Source of the DNA: Geosiphon pyriformis
Lineage: Eukaryota; Glomeromycota; Glomeromycetes; Archaeosporales; Geosiphonaceae
NCBI GenBank assembly: GCA_016748015.1
Contig: JAAOMT010000009.1
Coordinates: 1-64,000, forward strand
DNA: 64,000 nt
Reading direction: 5' to 3'
Shown piece after piece: positions 35,562-47,237 of this stretch. The notes below the pieces were generated by a model. It did no database searches, had not been told where the DNA came from, and saw nothing but the letters and a program-made list of their open reading frames with translations. The stretch's first letter is position 1, and each line of letters starts with the position of its first letter. A program made the translations under genes and the position numbers.

Positions 35562-36335
35562 NNNNNNNNNNNNNNNNNNNNNNNNNNNNNNNNNNNNNNN
35601 NNNNNNNNNNNNNNNNNNNNNNNNNNNNNNNNNNNNNNNNNNNNNNNNNNNNNNNNNNNNNNNNNNNNNNNNNNNNNNNNNNNNNNNNNNNNNNNNNNNN
35701 NNNNNNNNNNNNNNNNNNNNNNNNNNNNNNNNNNNNNNNNNNNNNNNNNNNNNNNNNNNNNNNNNNNNNNNNNNNNNNNNNNNNNNNNNNNNNNNNNNNN
35801 NNNNNNNNNNNNNNNNNNNNNNNNNNNNNNNNNNNNNNNNNNNNNNNNNNNNNNNNNNNNNNNNNNNNNNNNNNNNNNNNNNNNNNNNNNNNNNNNNNNN
35901 NNNNNNNNNNNNNNNNNNNNNNNNNNNNNNNNNNNNNNNNNNNNNNNNNNNNNNNNNNNNNNNNNNNNNNNNNNNNNNNNNNNNNNNNNNNNNNNNNNNN
36001 NNNNNNNNNNNNNNNNNNNNNNNNNNNNNNNNNNNNNNNNNNNNNNNNNNNNNNNNNNNNNNNNNNNNNNNNNNNNNNNNNNNNNNNNNNNNNNNNNNNN
36101 NNNNNNNNNNNNNNNNNNNNNNNNNNNNNNNNNNNNNNNNNNNNNNNNNNNNNNNNNNNNNNNNNNNNNNNNNNNNNNNNNNNNNNNNNNNNNNNNNNNN
36201 NNNNNNNNNNNNNNNNNNNNNNNNNNNNNNNNNNNNNNNNNNNNNNNNNNNNNNNNNNNNNNNNNNNNNNNNNNNNNNNNNNNNNNNNNNNNNNNNNNNN
36301 NNNNNNNNNNNNNNNNNNNNNNNNNNNNNNNNNNN
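35562..36335. other. assembly gap (774 Ns) between poly-T and poly-A
   Basis: Unresolved bases. The left flank is 24 T (35538-35561) and the right flank 26 A (36336-36361). Opposed homopolymers at the edges suggest read drop-out at low-complexity DNA or at an inverted repeat with A/T tails. Frames reported across the gap are meaningless. Confidence 0.98.
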
Positions 36336-36612
36336 AAAAAAAAAAAAAAAAAAAAAAAAAATGATGATGATTGTGTTTACAAGAAATTCTGAATTCTGAT
36401 ATTTTAATTTCAGTACAAAAATTTCAACAGAATTGAAATGACAATTATGATTAGTATCAAAGTGTATCTCAGTATTCAGTGCGTTTTAGGCAGACGATAG
36501 GTTTCAAAAGCTTTTTACTATGCTATTCAAAAGTTTCCAATATTCACAACACATTTCATAAATATTTTTTGACACTTAAAACTAATTTTTTCTTGCGATA
36601 TATTTATTAAAT

Positions 36613-37979
36613 TCATAATATCATCATTATAATTGTTGATGCTAGGATCAATGTGATCAATGATATTTGAATAGAAGGTTGGCTCGTACTAATCGGTATT
36701 GTGACATTATTATCCAAAAAATTATTGAGTGGTCCGTAACCAGCTGGTGGCCATACAATCGTGCTATTACCTTTGTAGTAACATGTAATATTTACCCAAT
36801 CGACATACATCTTGTAGACATGATTCTTGTTGGACCAATTAGTTGGTGAACCAGCCCATTCTGATGTCTCTCTAACAGTCATTCCACCATCCCATATACT
36901 GAATTGAATTCTTTGCGGACCGATTGGATATTGGAAAGTACCATTATTGACTTTTGTTGAATCTTTTTTTACTGTTCTTATTGGGGTACCATCAATAAAC
37001 CAGGTGATATGATCAGGTAACCATTCAATAGTGTAGTCATAATATTCTTTAGAGGCATCTTTCGAAAATTTATGCTTTTTTTGATGTGTGTAATCTATGA
37101 CACCTTCCCAATAGTAATTTGACTGAACTTCACCAGTAGCAAGGCCAACCCATTCAAAATCAATTTCATTTATTTCTAAATTTCTAGTCTAAAGAATTGA
37201 ATAAGTTCAATTAATAAATGCATCAATAGAATTTAAATTAAAAAGTTTACTTACGATAAATGAAGAAACGACACCAAGACTTGAAGACCCACTCTTTACA
37301 CGAGCTGTTACCCAACCGTACTCCATCCATCGTGTTGTTGAAACGGTTGATCCAAAACCTTGGTAATTACCGATTGAATTCATATTGACCCCATCATACT
37401 TCATTGACAACAAAAGTTTTCCATCCTCAATGCTTGCATAGTCAGGCTCAAATTCTGATGTCCAGTCATACTATACGAATAACATAAATATTAGAGAATC
37501 AACTATTTTATTTTTCATTTAATAAAAAACTGTGAATTACGTTCAACTATGATAGACTTTGTCCTGCTGATTCTCATACCTTTAATGGATCTCCGGTGAA
37601 GTTTTTTGCATTAACAATTTTGGTATTATTAAAAGTTTCATAAAAGTTTACGCAATACGCTTTTGGGTAACATGATTTTACAGAGTACGAATTTTCTGGT
37701 TCACAATCAGTTGCACATGAACGTGGATCGTTTGAACACCAACCCTTATTACAACAAGGTGTTTCGATTGGACAATTTTTTATTCTGTCATAATTTTTGC
37801 ATGCTGCATCGATGCTATTGAAAAATATTCCCAAAGCTATTGATATTAGGATAATCTAATAAGAAAAGAAGAACAGTTGTGAATTTCAATTTTTAAAGTA
37901 ATCGAGTGAACAAAATTTAACCACAATAAAAAAATCGGTTTTTCGTTTCCTTTCTTACTTTCATGTAAAGTGATTTCAT
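36613..37979 (-). CDS. GPI-anchored GH16 Crh-type cell-wall transglycosylase
   Basis: Four exons on the minus strand: 37979..37959, 37855..37580, 37470..37255, 37188..36613, 362 aa. A seven-codon first exon (MKSLYMK) joins ILISIALGIFFNSIDAA to complete a signal peptide. A cysteine-rich module follows (NCPIETPCCNKGWCSNDPRSCATDCEP), as at the N-terminus of Crh proteins. The GH16 core contains YGWVTARVKSG and the catalytic ExDxE box NEIDFEWVG with both Glu. It continues with SNYYWEGVIDYT, YTIEWLPDHITWFIDGTPIRT and RIQFSIWDGG. The C-terminus ends in a hydrophobic tail (ISLITLILASTIIMMIL) typical of GPI addition. Crh enzymes link chitin to beta-glucan in the fungal wall. All key residues are present, so it is likely active at the cell surface. 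Sequence immediately upstream on this strand is intact. Confidence 0.92.
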
Positions 37980-38738
37980 TATTTCTTGTTTAGCAAGTAT
38001 TTAGAAAATTATATTTCCCATGTGCTACCCTTCATTAGGCGTCATTTTATAACATTGATTTCATAGAGTTCGCTAAATAGAGTGTAAAATTTTGTAACAT
38101 GCCAAGAATTTGTCGAGATTGCTGTATTAAATTTATTTAATCATTTTTAATTTTAGAATCAACGAAAAAGATGTGATTTATATTTGAATGATAGGTTTAA
38201 AACTTATGAAAACCTTTATAGTGGCGTATCAGAAACAGAAAAATTCAAAAAAAAATTCAAAAAAAATTTATTCAAGATTTTTCAACAAGCAATTAACAAA
38301 TTTATTCAAGACTCATATATTTGAAAAAATTTTTTATTAAACTTGACCATTTTTAAAGTTGATCGATAACGATCGTGCTTTGATGATCTCGATGATTTTT
38401 TAAAAAAGGCATTGAAATACTAAAAAAATTTTCAAAAACGGAAAGTGAGTGAAGGGAAGAACGAAAAATGCTCACCTATAATTTCAATATAATATGCTTA
38501 GAATAAAAAAGCTTGTTGAACCAATAAGTACAAACGATTTTCAATGACCGCAAGCTAAAAAAGATTATAAAACGCATGTACTATAAAAATGTAGTTTTGA
38601 TAAAGAAAGAGCCGGATTTTTTAAGGCTACATATTTAGATTATGACAATAATCTAAGAAAACTTTATAATAAATTTAAATAATAAAAATTTATAGTTAGA
38701 AGGAAATTGTTCTAAACTCATATTATTTTGGATCTATA
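37980..38738. other. intergenic, upstream of the GH16 gene
   Basis: Presumed promoter of the GH16 gene (-). No coding frame. A tandem AAAAAATTCAAAAAAA-like stretch lies near 38245-38275. Confidence 0.45.
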
Positions 38739-39120
38739 CTATAAATCACATAGCACAAATTCGGTATTCTTTTCCCTAGTGCTCTCAATTAAGACCTCTT
38801 CTCTAGGTTTTATGTCAATAATAAATATCCCATCATCCTCTTTCAATGTCTCGCTTTCGTTAATTTTTACTTGTCCACCAATAGTTGTCACATGAAGATA
38901 AAGCTTTCTCGTTTTCTCATCTTCCCCTTGGACGTTATGTAGAATAACTTTATTTTTATTCTAAATAGAAATCGAAAGTCGTCTTCGAACTGAGATATTT
39001 ATACTTTGAATGAATGCATTAGTAATCGTATTATAACTCTATTCCTTTTTAAGGACGATTTCTCAGCGGAAGATTGTTATTAGCTCATAGTCTTAATAAA
39101 ACGTGATTTCTAATTTAAGT
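38739..39120 (-). pseudogene. internally deleted duplicate of the pirin gene
   Basis: The minus strand from about 38956 to the stop at 38739 encodes the pirin C-terminus: HNVQGEDEKTRKLYLHVTT, GQVKINESETLKEDDGIF, KPREEVLIES, EKNTEFVLCDL. This is nearly identical to residues encoded at 53168-53372 in the intact gene. Immediately before it, about 38970-39120 matches the 5' flank of the same gene (52050-52230), sharing TCCGCTGAGAAAT, AAAAAGGAATAGA and CAGTTCGAAGAC. The roughly 900 bp between, which encodes the metal-binding cupin half, is missing. The remaining frame is open but has no proper start and lacks the metal ligands, so it is a decayed partial copy. Confidence 0.88.
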
Positions 39121-41798
39121 TTTTTTAACCTAATATTGGACATCATTTTTTCTCAAGTTTTATTAATGTGAAAATCAAAGATATTTAGTTATTTTAATTA
39201 CCTATTCAATATAAATGGATTTGGTTTATTGGTTTATAAAAAGAACAAAAGAAATTGTAATTATATTTAATGAAACTTTTGTATTTAATGATGATTATGA
39301 TTGGTTTTTTAATTTTAACTTGTTATTAATATTTTTATTATAATCGTGTATTTAACTTGAATTATAATTTTCAATTATATAAAAATAATTTTAAAATATT
39401 AATTTCTTTTTAAATAATTTATTATTATTAATAATATTGTCATTAATATTTTCATTTCTTAATTTAAGAGCAAAGTTATTAATAAACTTTTTCATTTGAA
39501 ATTTATTAAATATTTTATTAAAATAAATAAATAAATAAATAAAATTACAAAATTAATTTTATTGAAATAAAAACTGGCTAGCTTTTTTCTTAAAAGTTTA
39601 AAGCATTTCAGATTGAAATCTTAAATCTTTAACTTTTTATATTAAAAAAAATTGGAAAAGATTTTTGTGATCTATTATCTTTATTTTAAAATATATAAAA
39701 AGCAAAAATATTATATTGAAAATTTTTTAATATAATAATACTAATTAAATAATAAAAATAAAAATAAAAATAAAAATACTTATGAGTTCTAAAATATAAA
39801 TTATTGCTATTAATTTAAAAGTTAAAATTATAGAAAAATTTTAGTTATCATAAAAAAATTAATAAAAGAAATTAGTTTCAAAATAAATTCATCTCTAAAA
39901 ATTACAAAAAAAAAAGATTGTAATTGTTAAAATTAAAATAATAATATAAATAACTTTATGCTGCGATTAACAAGTCCCAAAGTTAAATTGTACATTTTTT
40001 CAAAAGCAATTTTATTTATTTCTATTTATTATATACAATAAAAGAAGTCAAATAATTGTGAATGAAATTAATTATATTTTAGTCAATTGATTAGATTAAT
40101 CAATCAACCTTTTGTTAAAAATAGAATTAAGGCTGAGTATAAACCATTAGCTAAGTAACAAAATACACTAATACATAAAAGATAATATAAAAACTTTTTT
40201 ATATCAAAAAGTCTCTTGATTATCATTCTAAAAATTGTTATTTGTTTCAAATTTATTATGTTTATCCACCATTAAAGTTATCTGCTAAAAATAGTGTATA
40301 AAATTACCTAACATTATTTTTTCATAATCAGTGAAATCTCCTTCTTCCTCATTGATACACGTCTTAGTGTCCCTTAGTTTGCGAGATTTGCACATCCAGT
40401 GAGCTCTACTGTCAGGATAATCATGACCTATTTCGTTAGGATTTCTCATCATTCTTCCGTTCCAATTTCTCCATACTATAAAACCGTCTGCTGCTATTGG
40501 AATACCTAGCAACTTAATAGCTGATGTTGTATTCATCCTTACAAGAATATGAATGTTATAATTACTTTTGCTTCTTTCTTGTTGATTAGTGATATAATCA
40601 AAGGAAGTCTCAAAAAACTTTTTCAATAATTGCTAGCAGTTAATATGATTTTGCCCTCCCTAACCCCTTTTTGATACATTATTACCCATAATAGTTTTTA
40701 AGCAAAAAAAAATCATTAACCAACAAAACCTTAAACAAAAAAGATTAAGATTTAGCAACCTACTTTTATTTTTCGTAAGGAGAATATGACTTATAAACTT
40801 ATTAATAATTCTTTTAAAACCAAGAAGTTGAAGAAAGAAGACTTAATAAAGAATAGCATGTATATAAATGCAAAAAAAGTTTCATAAAAGATGACGCAAT
40901 ATATCAATCAATATGGTTGAGTGATTAATTTTAATATCATTCTATTATCAATTAATAAAAATAACCTCCTTTTTTATTTAAAGATAATTTAAGTGATAAA
41001 TTAATTTTTGATTTGTTGGATGATTCTATTATGAGATTCTAGTCTAATAATTAAAAAATTAAAATTTTCGCAAATTCATATTTTTATTATGCAAAACTTT
41101 GTGAAATATATTTTGTATTCGAATGTTAAATGTTTCGGTATTGATCTTTTTTTGCAAAAAGAAATAAATTTAAATAAATAACTGAAAAAAAATCAATAAA
41201 CTTAGCATACTTAAGCAAATTATATTTTACCAAATGCTGACCAATAGTATCTATATTAAATAGATTGATTTATTTTAATAAATAAAATAGTTCCAAAAAA
41301 CAGTCTAAACCATTTCTCAATCAATTTTGCTCTGCTGAAGTAACCAAATCGAGTCCGAAAAAACTTTTTCCCAGTTGGTTAACAAGCCATTTTAGACTAA
41401 TCTGTTGCTTTGATTGATAATCACTATTAATTTAGCTTAGATTTCTTCTAAAAAAGGGAATGGTTGCCTTTGTTTCGTATCTGAAATAATCTTTTGCTTT
41501 TAATACTTTTTATGGAATGTACTTAAGAGTCTTTGTCCACAATAAAAATTAGTGTTCTACACCATGCTGAATTAAATCAAGCATAAAAATTTTAGGCTAT
41601 TGTATACTTCTCAGGTATCCGAAAAAATTGGCCCATTCTGAGTTGTCTATTATTAAAGTAAAAAAAAAGTACACATGAATATAATACAAACCTTTTTCCC
41701 CGCTATCAATTGATGATATACCCCACGGATTTCTAAGGCAAAATTCTGACCCAATGATAATCTATCTCATGCCCATTTTTATTCATATCAAAAAGAGT
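39121..41798. other. AT-rich intergenic block
   Basis: Strongly AT-rich with simple tracts such as AAATAAATAAATAAAT near 39525 and (AAATA)n near 39750. It contains one coding-like segment, listed separately at 40285-40632. Nothing else is recognised. Confidence 0.5.
40285..40632 (-). pseudogene. isolated exon-like fragment, family unknown
   Basis: An open frame of about 115 codons with coding-like composition inside AT-rich DNA. It contains KLLGIPIAADGFIVWRNWNG, RMMRNPNEIGHDYPDSRAHW and a Cys/acidic tail (TCINEEEGDFTDYE). It has no ATG near its start. A TAG acceptor at 40634-40633 could begin an exon at 40632. Upstream exons and a proper 3' continuation were not found. I take it as an orphan exon of a degraded gene or transposon-borne gene. 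The family is not recognised. Confidence 0.4.
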
Positions 41799-43870
41799 TT
41801 ATTGGGCCTTTCTCTTTTTTTTTTCTAGAACTCTGACACACACCATATTTCGTAAAAGTTTTTTGAATCTACTCGATTTTTTGTGCTTATTTCTCTTCGA
41901 TTGCGATTTTGGACTTTCTACTGGGCCTTTTTCTTCTACCTGAAATGTTGTAGCATCACTTTGTTCTTCATTTTCTTGCGTTGAGTAATTTGAAAACCTT
42001 TGTTCAAGAAGAAAAGGTGATATTTAGAAACTAAAAACTATTTACTTCACAATTATTGCAATTAATATGTTATTACCGATTATTATTTACACCTGAATCC
42101 GGCGATGCTGGAATCTGTGTACTTGATGTGGAAAGCTCATCATTGATCTGATTAATACTAATATTAGTTTGGGAATAGATGGAAGAGCCCGTAAGCGATT
42201 TCTGTGAAGTTTGTAAATCGTAAATTGGGCTCAGAAATTTGTTTTTAGAAGAAAGTAATTATCAGGTAGGACATCAATCAATAAAAATTAAGTACGTTGT
42301 CAATTTTCTCTTCCACTTCCTCAAGATCTTCGATAGTCTTGACTGAAAGAATTGATCGAGTTTTCTCCAGATTCAATTCATTGTCATTATTCTCAATTTT
42401 GATATCGCTTTCTAATTCTGGTAAAATTATATTTATCAGCTAATGTTGCATTGAAGAGCTATCATATTTCTTACCATTCACTTTCTCATTTTCAAGTTGC
42501 TGTTTCTCTTCCTCCTCGTTGTCGGTTTCTTTCACTACAGGGGTCAGCATCATATCTTCAAGCCGCTCACATATATTACCAATATCTGGTCGCTTCTCAG
42601 CTTTTTCGTTCCAAATCTCAGTAAAGATTCTCGCGAACTCCACAGGTGTACCCGAAACTGGATTCTCTCGTTTTCCATTGATAATCGCGATCGCAAGACT
42701 AATGTCATACGGGATTGTGGAAAAAGGTTGACGCTCACTCGATATTACCCACATCAACATTGCAAAACTGTAAATGTCTGATTGTTCGTTAAGTTTTATT
42801 TTAGGATCTTGCAAAACCTGTGGATCGATAAATGGGATGAATTCTTGCATGATATCGTAAGATAAGGAATGACCACTAAACGTGAACGATAGCGGATCGC
42901 CTATTAATGCTTTTCCTTCATTAATAAAAATGCTTGATGGATGCTAAAAATGAAAATTTAAATGTTGATTTTTGTTTTTATATAAGGAATTGAGTGAAGA
43001 CCGTGAATTCTAAAGGTTTTTACCAGATTTCGATGTGCGATTCCAGAATTGTGCAAGTAGGCTAAAGCATTAGCGATGCCTTTGGTTATACGTAATTTCG
43101 CGACCCACGACAATTCTTTTGCGCTTCTCTCCAAATATTCATGCAGAGTGCCGCCATCTACATGTTGCAATACTAAAAGATACTCGCGTGACTCCGCATC
43201 TAAAGATCGAACAATTATGTCATGCCGACTTTTATGGGCAAAAAAACTTTGAAACTTTTTTTAAAAGAATCTCACCTTGGGATAAACACAAAAATTGAAC
43301 AATATTTTCGTGATTGCTTAATTTTTTGAGTGCCAATAACTGAATATAGAAGCCACAAGAAAATCAATGATTCCATTTTCAAAAAAAAACCCTAATAGTA
43401 ACTCAACTCACATCCTCCAAGAGCTGTTCCTTTTTCTTCGCATCCTTTTGAATTTCACCATCTAACGGAACATCCTTATCAAACTCTGGAAAAATCTTCA
43501 AGGCAACGAGCTGAGACTTTAAACTCCATGAGGCAGTTCTCAACGTACTCTTAGATCCATCGGCACGTATCACGTCAGAAATTTCCTCAAACTGGTGAAA
43601 CGGGGTCAATCTCAAATGAAACTCTCTTCTTAAAAATATCACAGCCCAATAATGTTGTGTTGTATTTGTGGTCTGAGCAACACTATGTCGTCTAGATAAA
43701 TATGTTCTGTAGTCACTACTAAAACTGCTCGATGAATTGTTTGAACTCGCCAAACTTAGGCTTCGTGATAGATGTGTCTCAAAGTTTGATGCTTTACCAG
43801 GCATGGTGATGTCTTTATTTAAAGGTATTCCCACAAGAGTGGCTGAAGTTATTGAGGTTCTGGTCGACAT
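41799..43870 (-). CDS. kinase-fold protein lacking catalytic residues (pseudokinase)
   Basis: Seven exons on the minus strand: 43870..43412, 43339..43276, 43199..43024, 42943..42475, 42417..42296, 42201..42077, 41997..41799, 537 aa, all phases closing. A Ser-rich N-terminus (residues 1-75) precedes a kinase-like domain. The beta-3 lysine motif LVALKIF and NHENIVQFLCL and YLLVLQHVDGGTLHEYL are normal, as is SDIYSFAMLMWVISS (subdomain IX). The catalytic loop, however, reads IAHRNLHPSSIFI, where HRDxKxxN is expected. The DFG position reads ALIGDPLSF. The catalytic Asp, its Lys and Asn partners and the metal-binding DFG Asp are therefore all altered, and no glycine loop is evident. The C-terminus is acidic, then basic (SKRNKHKKSSRFKKLL). 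TKL-like kinases are greatly expanded in AM fungi. A scaffold or allosteric role is inferred. Confidence 0.85.
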
Positions 43871-44904
43871 TTTTTAATGTATGAATTGAGAAATGATACT
43901 ATAGAGCAATTAAAGTGAGTAAGAGATAATGCCGTTGAAGTATTTATAACAGATAGCTGACAACCTATTTTTCTAGTCGAAAGTGGTTCCCATTTATTCC
44001 CTATCTTTCTGCAAGCCCCCAGTTATCTACGATTATAGAAACACTAAAACGAAATGAATTAATATTATGTTCTTGACAAGCTTTCTGTTTGGTAAACAAA
44101 CTAAATTCAAGAAGGGTTGTTGTCTAGGTGAAGTCGCTTCGAGAATAACAGATAATTGATAACAAAAAACAAATCTAACCCCTAAATAATACTATCAAGG
44201 CGACGAATGGCTTAGCAATAGCCTTTATAAGTGTCTCTATGGCAAAAAATGCAATGATTGCCAAATGATGAGCTTAAAAGAAGTGTAGGTTGCGATTTCG
44301 CAAAAATTTTAAGCGAAATAATGCATGCAAACTTAGTCATGCCTATCTTTCTTCCTTTACTTTGTCTTACCAGATTTAAATAGTAGCCTTGTTAAGAAAC
44401 TTCATTTTATAGTTCATAAAATTTGTTTTAAGGATTATTTGATTTTCCCTATTCGTTTATCCTTACCGAGAAACCATATTTCTTTAACAAAGAGAAATAG
44501 ACGTTTAGGAAGCAAAAGAATAGAAGAAAATGACAATTTCAACAAATAGTGATAATAGATTTTAAGACCATAAGAACGGAAAGCCTGATAAATTTTTTGT
44601 TTTTTGCTCTTTAAAGCTTGAGAATTTAAATTACTTGGTTACCGCTGTGGATTTATTATTATACATATCGAGATTTTGCCCGAGGCGTATTTATAATTTT
44701 CGGAAGTAAGATTTCCATGTATAAAAAAGAGAATAAAATCAGGTGATTACAAGGAAACTTCTAACATTCAATTAAAGCAGCAGTTAAACAAATAAACAGG
44801 CAAACAAACAATACTATCTCAAAGGAAATAAAATAAGCGAAATTAAAGTTAATATGACATCTAATTTTCTTTTGGGCAACATGTTTGGCGAGATCCATGG
44901 CCGC
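43871..44904. other. intergenic between two minus-strand genes
   Basis: Upstream of the pseudokinase gene and downstream of the 384-aa gene. No frame of note and no recognised element. Confidence 0.45.
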
Positions 44905-46419
44905 TCATTCGATCAATTCCATAATATCCTCCATGTAATCGATCACTTCTAAGTGAGTTGTATCAGGAACTAAAGGAGGCTTTGCTGCGTCATCCAAGCT
45001 GAGATTCTGATGAAACAATTGCCTTGTATAAATATTCTTGTCAGAGATAAGTGAAATAGACTAAGGAATAAATTAGAAAAATAAGATTTTGTCTTTCTGT
45101 GTATTTTGAAGATTTTAAAAGAAACAAACCAGTTCATGAACTTTTCTAAGTAGATCAGACTCGAAGTCTTGGTTCGTTGCGATTACGAAGTTTCTGGGCG
45201 TTGGTGATGGAGAAGGTGGATCATCTTGCGCCAAATCTGGTGGCGGCCAGATAGAGGATGTTCGATGGGCATGAATACGTGAATTTACGGGCTCCTCTCT
45301 TTCGGATTTTCTGGGAGTCGATAATAGTGACTGAGCCATTGGAGATTCCGAAACCCATCTGTAAGGTTCTTTTTGGGCATGAAGTTCCTTTGGTAATGTA
45401 ACAAATGATGATTTCCAATTTGGTTGTTTTGAAAAAGCCCCAGTTGTTGACGATATGTCTGAGTTTTCATTTTTTATATTACTTTCACTTGGCTAAAAAA
45501 ATTTTGATTGATAATTAGTTAATCAAAGATTGGAGCATATTTAAATATTATTTCAAATTTTAAGATACACTATTTGAGTAAGTCTCAAATCCATTCTTTT
45601 TGACATTTCTCAAAGAGAAAGCCAAGCGTTTTCGCCAATCACCAGTTGGCGATATATCGCTTCGTCCTCTATGCAACCTCTTCGAACGGTGTCTTAAAGT
45701 AGAGAATGTCGCTCCGAGTTTTTTTTCGCTTGGCAACCCAAGCTTTGAGGACGCAGTAGTTTTGGCTTCGCCCTTTTCATTATTACGAGAATGGTCCAAT
45801 CTAGGGGATCGAAAAATCTTCGGCGAACGAAACACATTTTTCGAAGTCGTAATGTCCCTCGCCATCTCGACCATTTTTTGCTCATCGAGCCAAAATTCAG
45901 CACAAAAGTTCAAAACGTTCTATTCCTCGGCCAGGTTATGAACAATCAAAGAGATTGGATAAATACCTGCATTAGTGCATACTTTTCATTCAATCTACGA
46001 GATCTAGCTTTATTTGATTCCGAAGAATGTGAATATTTTCCTCGTTGACGAGGCGATGGGCCGAATTCAGAAATAGGGAGCGAAATCACCGAAGTATCCA
46101 TATCCCTAATTTCTTGCCCTTGATTAGGATAATTCATGCAAATAGAAGCACCTGAAAATTCCTCTTGCAAAGTTCGTGCACTTGATGTTAACGTAAAGCT
46201 AGAGAGCTATCGAATCTTCTAGTAATGATTTTGATAGATTTATTTTACCATTTTGAGCAGGCGTCATTGATTTGATGATCGTCTGCGAGACCCTGTGTTC
46301 AAATTAAATTTGGTCAAAAGACATGATTTTCAAAGGCTGAAAACACCATATTTGTTTTGTTACTTTGAAAAAGGGACATTTTGTAATTCTCGTTTCGGGG
46401 AGAATTCTTCGGGTGACAT
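44905..46419 (-). CDS. uncharacterised Ser/Pro-rich protein, six exons
   Basis: Exons on the minus strand: 46419..46364, 46292..46249, 46151..45967, 45919..45569, 45492..45130, 45060..44905, 384 aa. Phases close through all five junctions, and five of the acceptors are pyrimidine-AG type. No family is recognised. Residues about 78-115 (RRLNEKYALMQNVLNFCAEFW, LDEQKMVEMARDITTS) may form a helix pair. Most of the rest is basic and Ser/Pro-rich with proline-directed sites (FRSPKIFRSPRLDH, SDISPTGDWRKRL, PPSPSPTPRNF). The last exon ends in an acidic helix (HLEVIDYMEDIMELIE). A pyrimidine-TTTAG sequence directly before the ATG suggests a 5' UTR intron or an additional upstream exon. It is likely an intrinsically disordered regulatory protein. 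The function is unknown. Confidence 0.65.
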
Positions 46420-46997
46420 ACTAAAGGAAGTAGAGATAAAAAAGAAAGGGAAGAACAAAAATTAAAGCTCATTTGCCTTATGAGAGATAATATCTCATTT
46501 AATATATCAGCCTAATGATTTTATTAGGTTCTAATTATCATTTTAGTGATATGATTCACGATCTTTAATTCGTTGCGAAAATCTCGATAAACGAACAGAC
46601 TTTTATCCCAAGGAACCTGAATAGCCATTCAAATTTCTGAATTAAATTTTACTCGATAAGATAGGAATATTCTTTTTTGAAATAATTTTAGTCCAAAGGG
46701 AATCTTTGGCTGTTAACTTTTTCAGAGCTCAAGACTATTTTAGAACGCATTAAGATTGGATGTTCAATTGTTTCGGAGAACAATGTAAAATTTTATGGAT
46801 AAATAAATTTCAAAGAGCCTTTATTAAATTCATTGTTGATCAAACCTGGTTTTACAAAATTTTATTTTTTTCAAAATTTAGAACTTGGCAAAAAATCAAA
46901 AAAAGGAATCAACTAGAAATATTACAATTGTTACCAACCAAAAACGACCACTAATTCGTTTACTAAAAAAGCCAAATTGCAATAAAGAAATTCACTA
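46420..46997. other. intergenic
   Basis: No gene. The plus frame 46760-46954 is motif-free. It lies between the SMP-domain gene stop and the start of the 384-aa gene, both on the minus strand. Confidence 0.45.
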
Positions 46998-47237
46998 CTA
47001 GTTACGATCTCCACCAGCACCCGAGGTATTACCTCCGGAACCACCCTTGGCACCAGTGCCAGAAGCGTTTCTCGCCGCGGCGCTTTGAGCGCGAGCTGCG
47101 AAACTTCCTTTTGTTACACCGCCTCCACTTGACTTGGCTTGAGAAGATTGAATACGTCCGGCCGCACTTGAAGTCATTTGGGTTTTACTGCCACCACCAC
47201 CACCGCCACCACCACCACTTTTACCTCTGCCTGACAT
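46998..47237 (-). CDS. small Gly-rich SMP (seed maturation protein)-type protein
   Basis: An intact 79-aa frame, GC-rich against its surroundings. After MSGRGKS there is a run of nine Gly, then MTSSAAGRIQSSQAKSSGGG and TKGSFAARAQSAAARNA. The pattern A-x-R-I-Q-S-x-x-A-K/R...G-x-F-A-A-R-A-Q-S-A-A is the SMP domain known from plant seed-maturation/LEA proteins and also present in small fungal proteins. A Gly/Ser/Ala tail ends in GAGGDRN. No signal or membrane segment is present, and the whole protein is expected to be disordered in solution. By analogy it may protect proteins or membranes during dehydration, for example in spores, which is an inference. The polyglycine tract is encoded by a GGT-type repeat and may vary in length. 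Confidence 0.75.
   Translation of the reverse strand: MSGRGKSGGGGGGGGGSKTQMTSSAAGRIQSSQAKSSGGGVTKGSFAARAQSAAARNASGTGAKGGSGGNTSGAGGDRN

Noticed and set aside
35453-36392. Long open frames of about 290-300 codons
   Set aside because: They run through the N gap and are not real.
45600-46048. Plus-strand frames of 85-113 codons
   Set aside because: They are shadows of exons 3 and 4 of the minus-strand six-exon gene, whose phases close across all introns.
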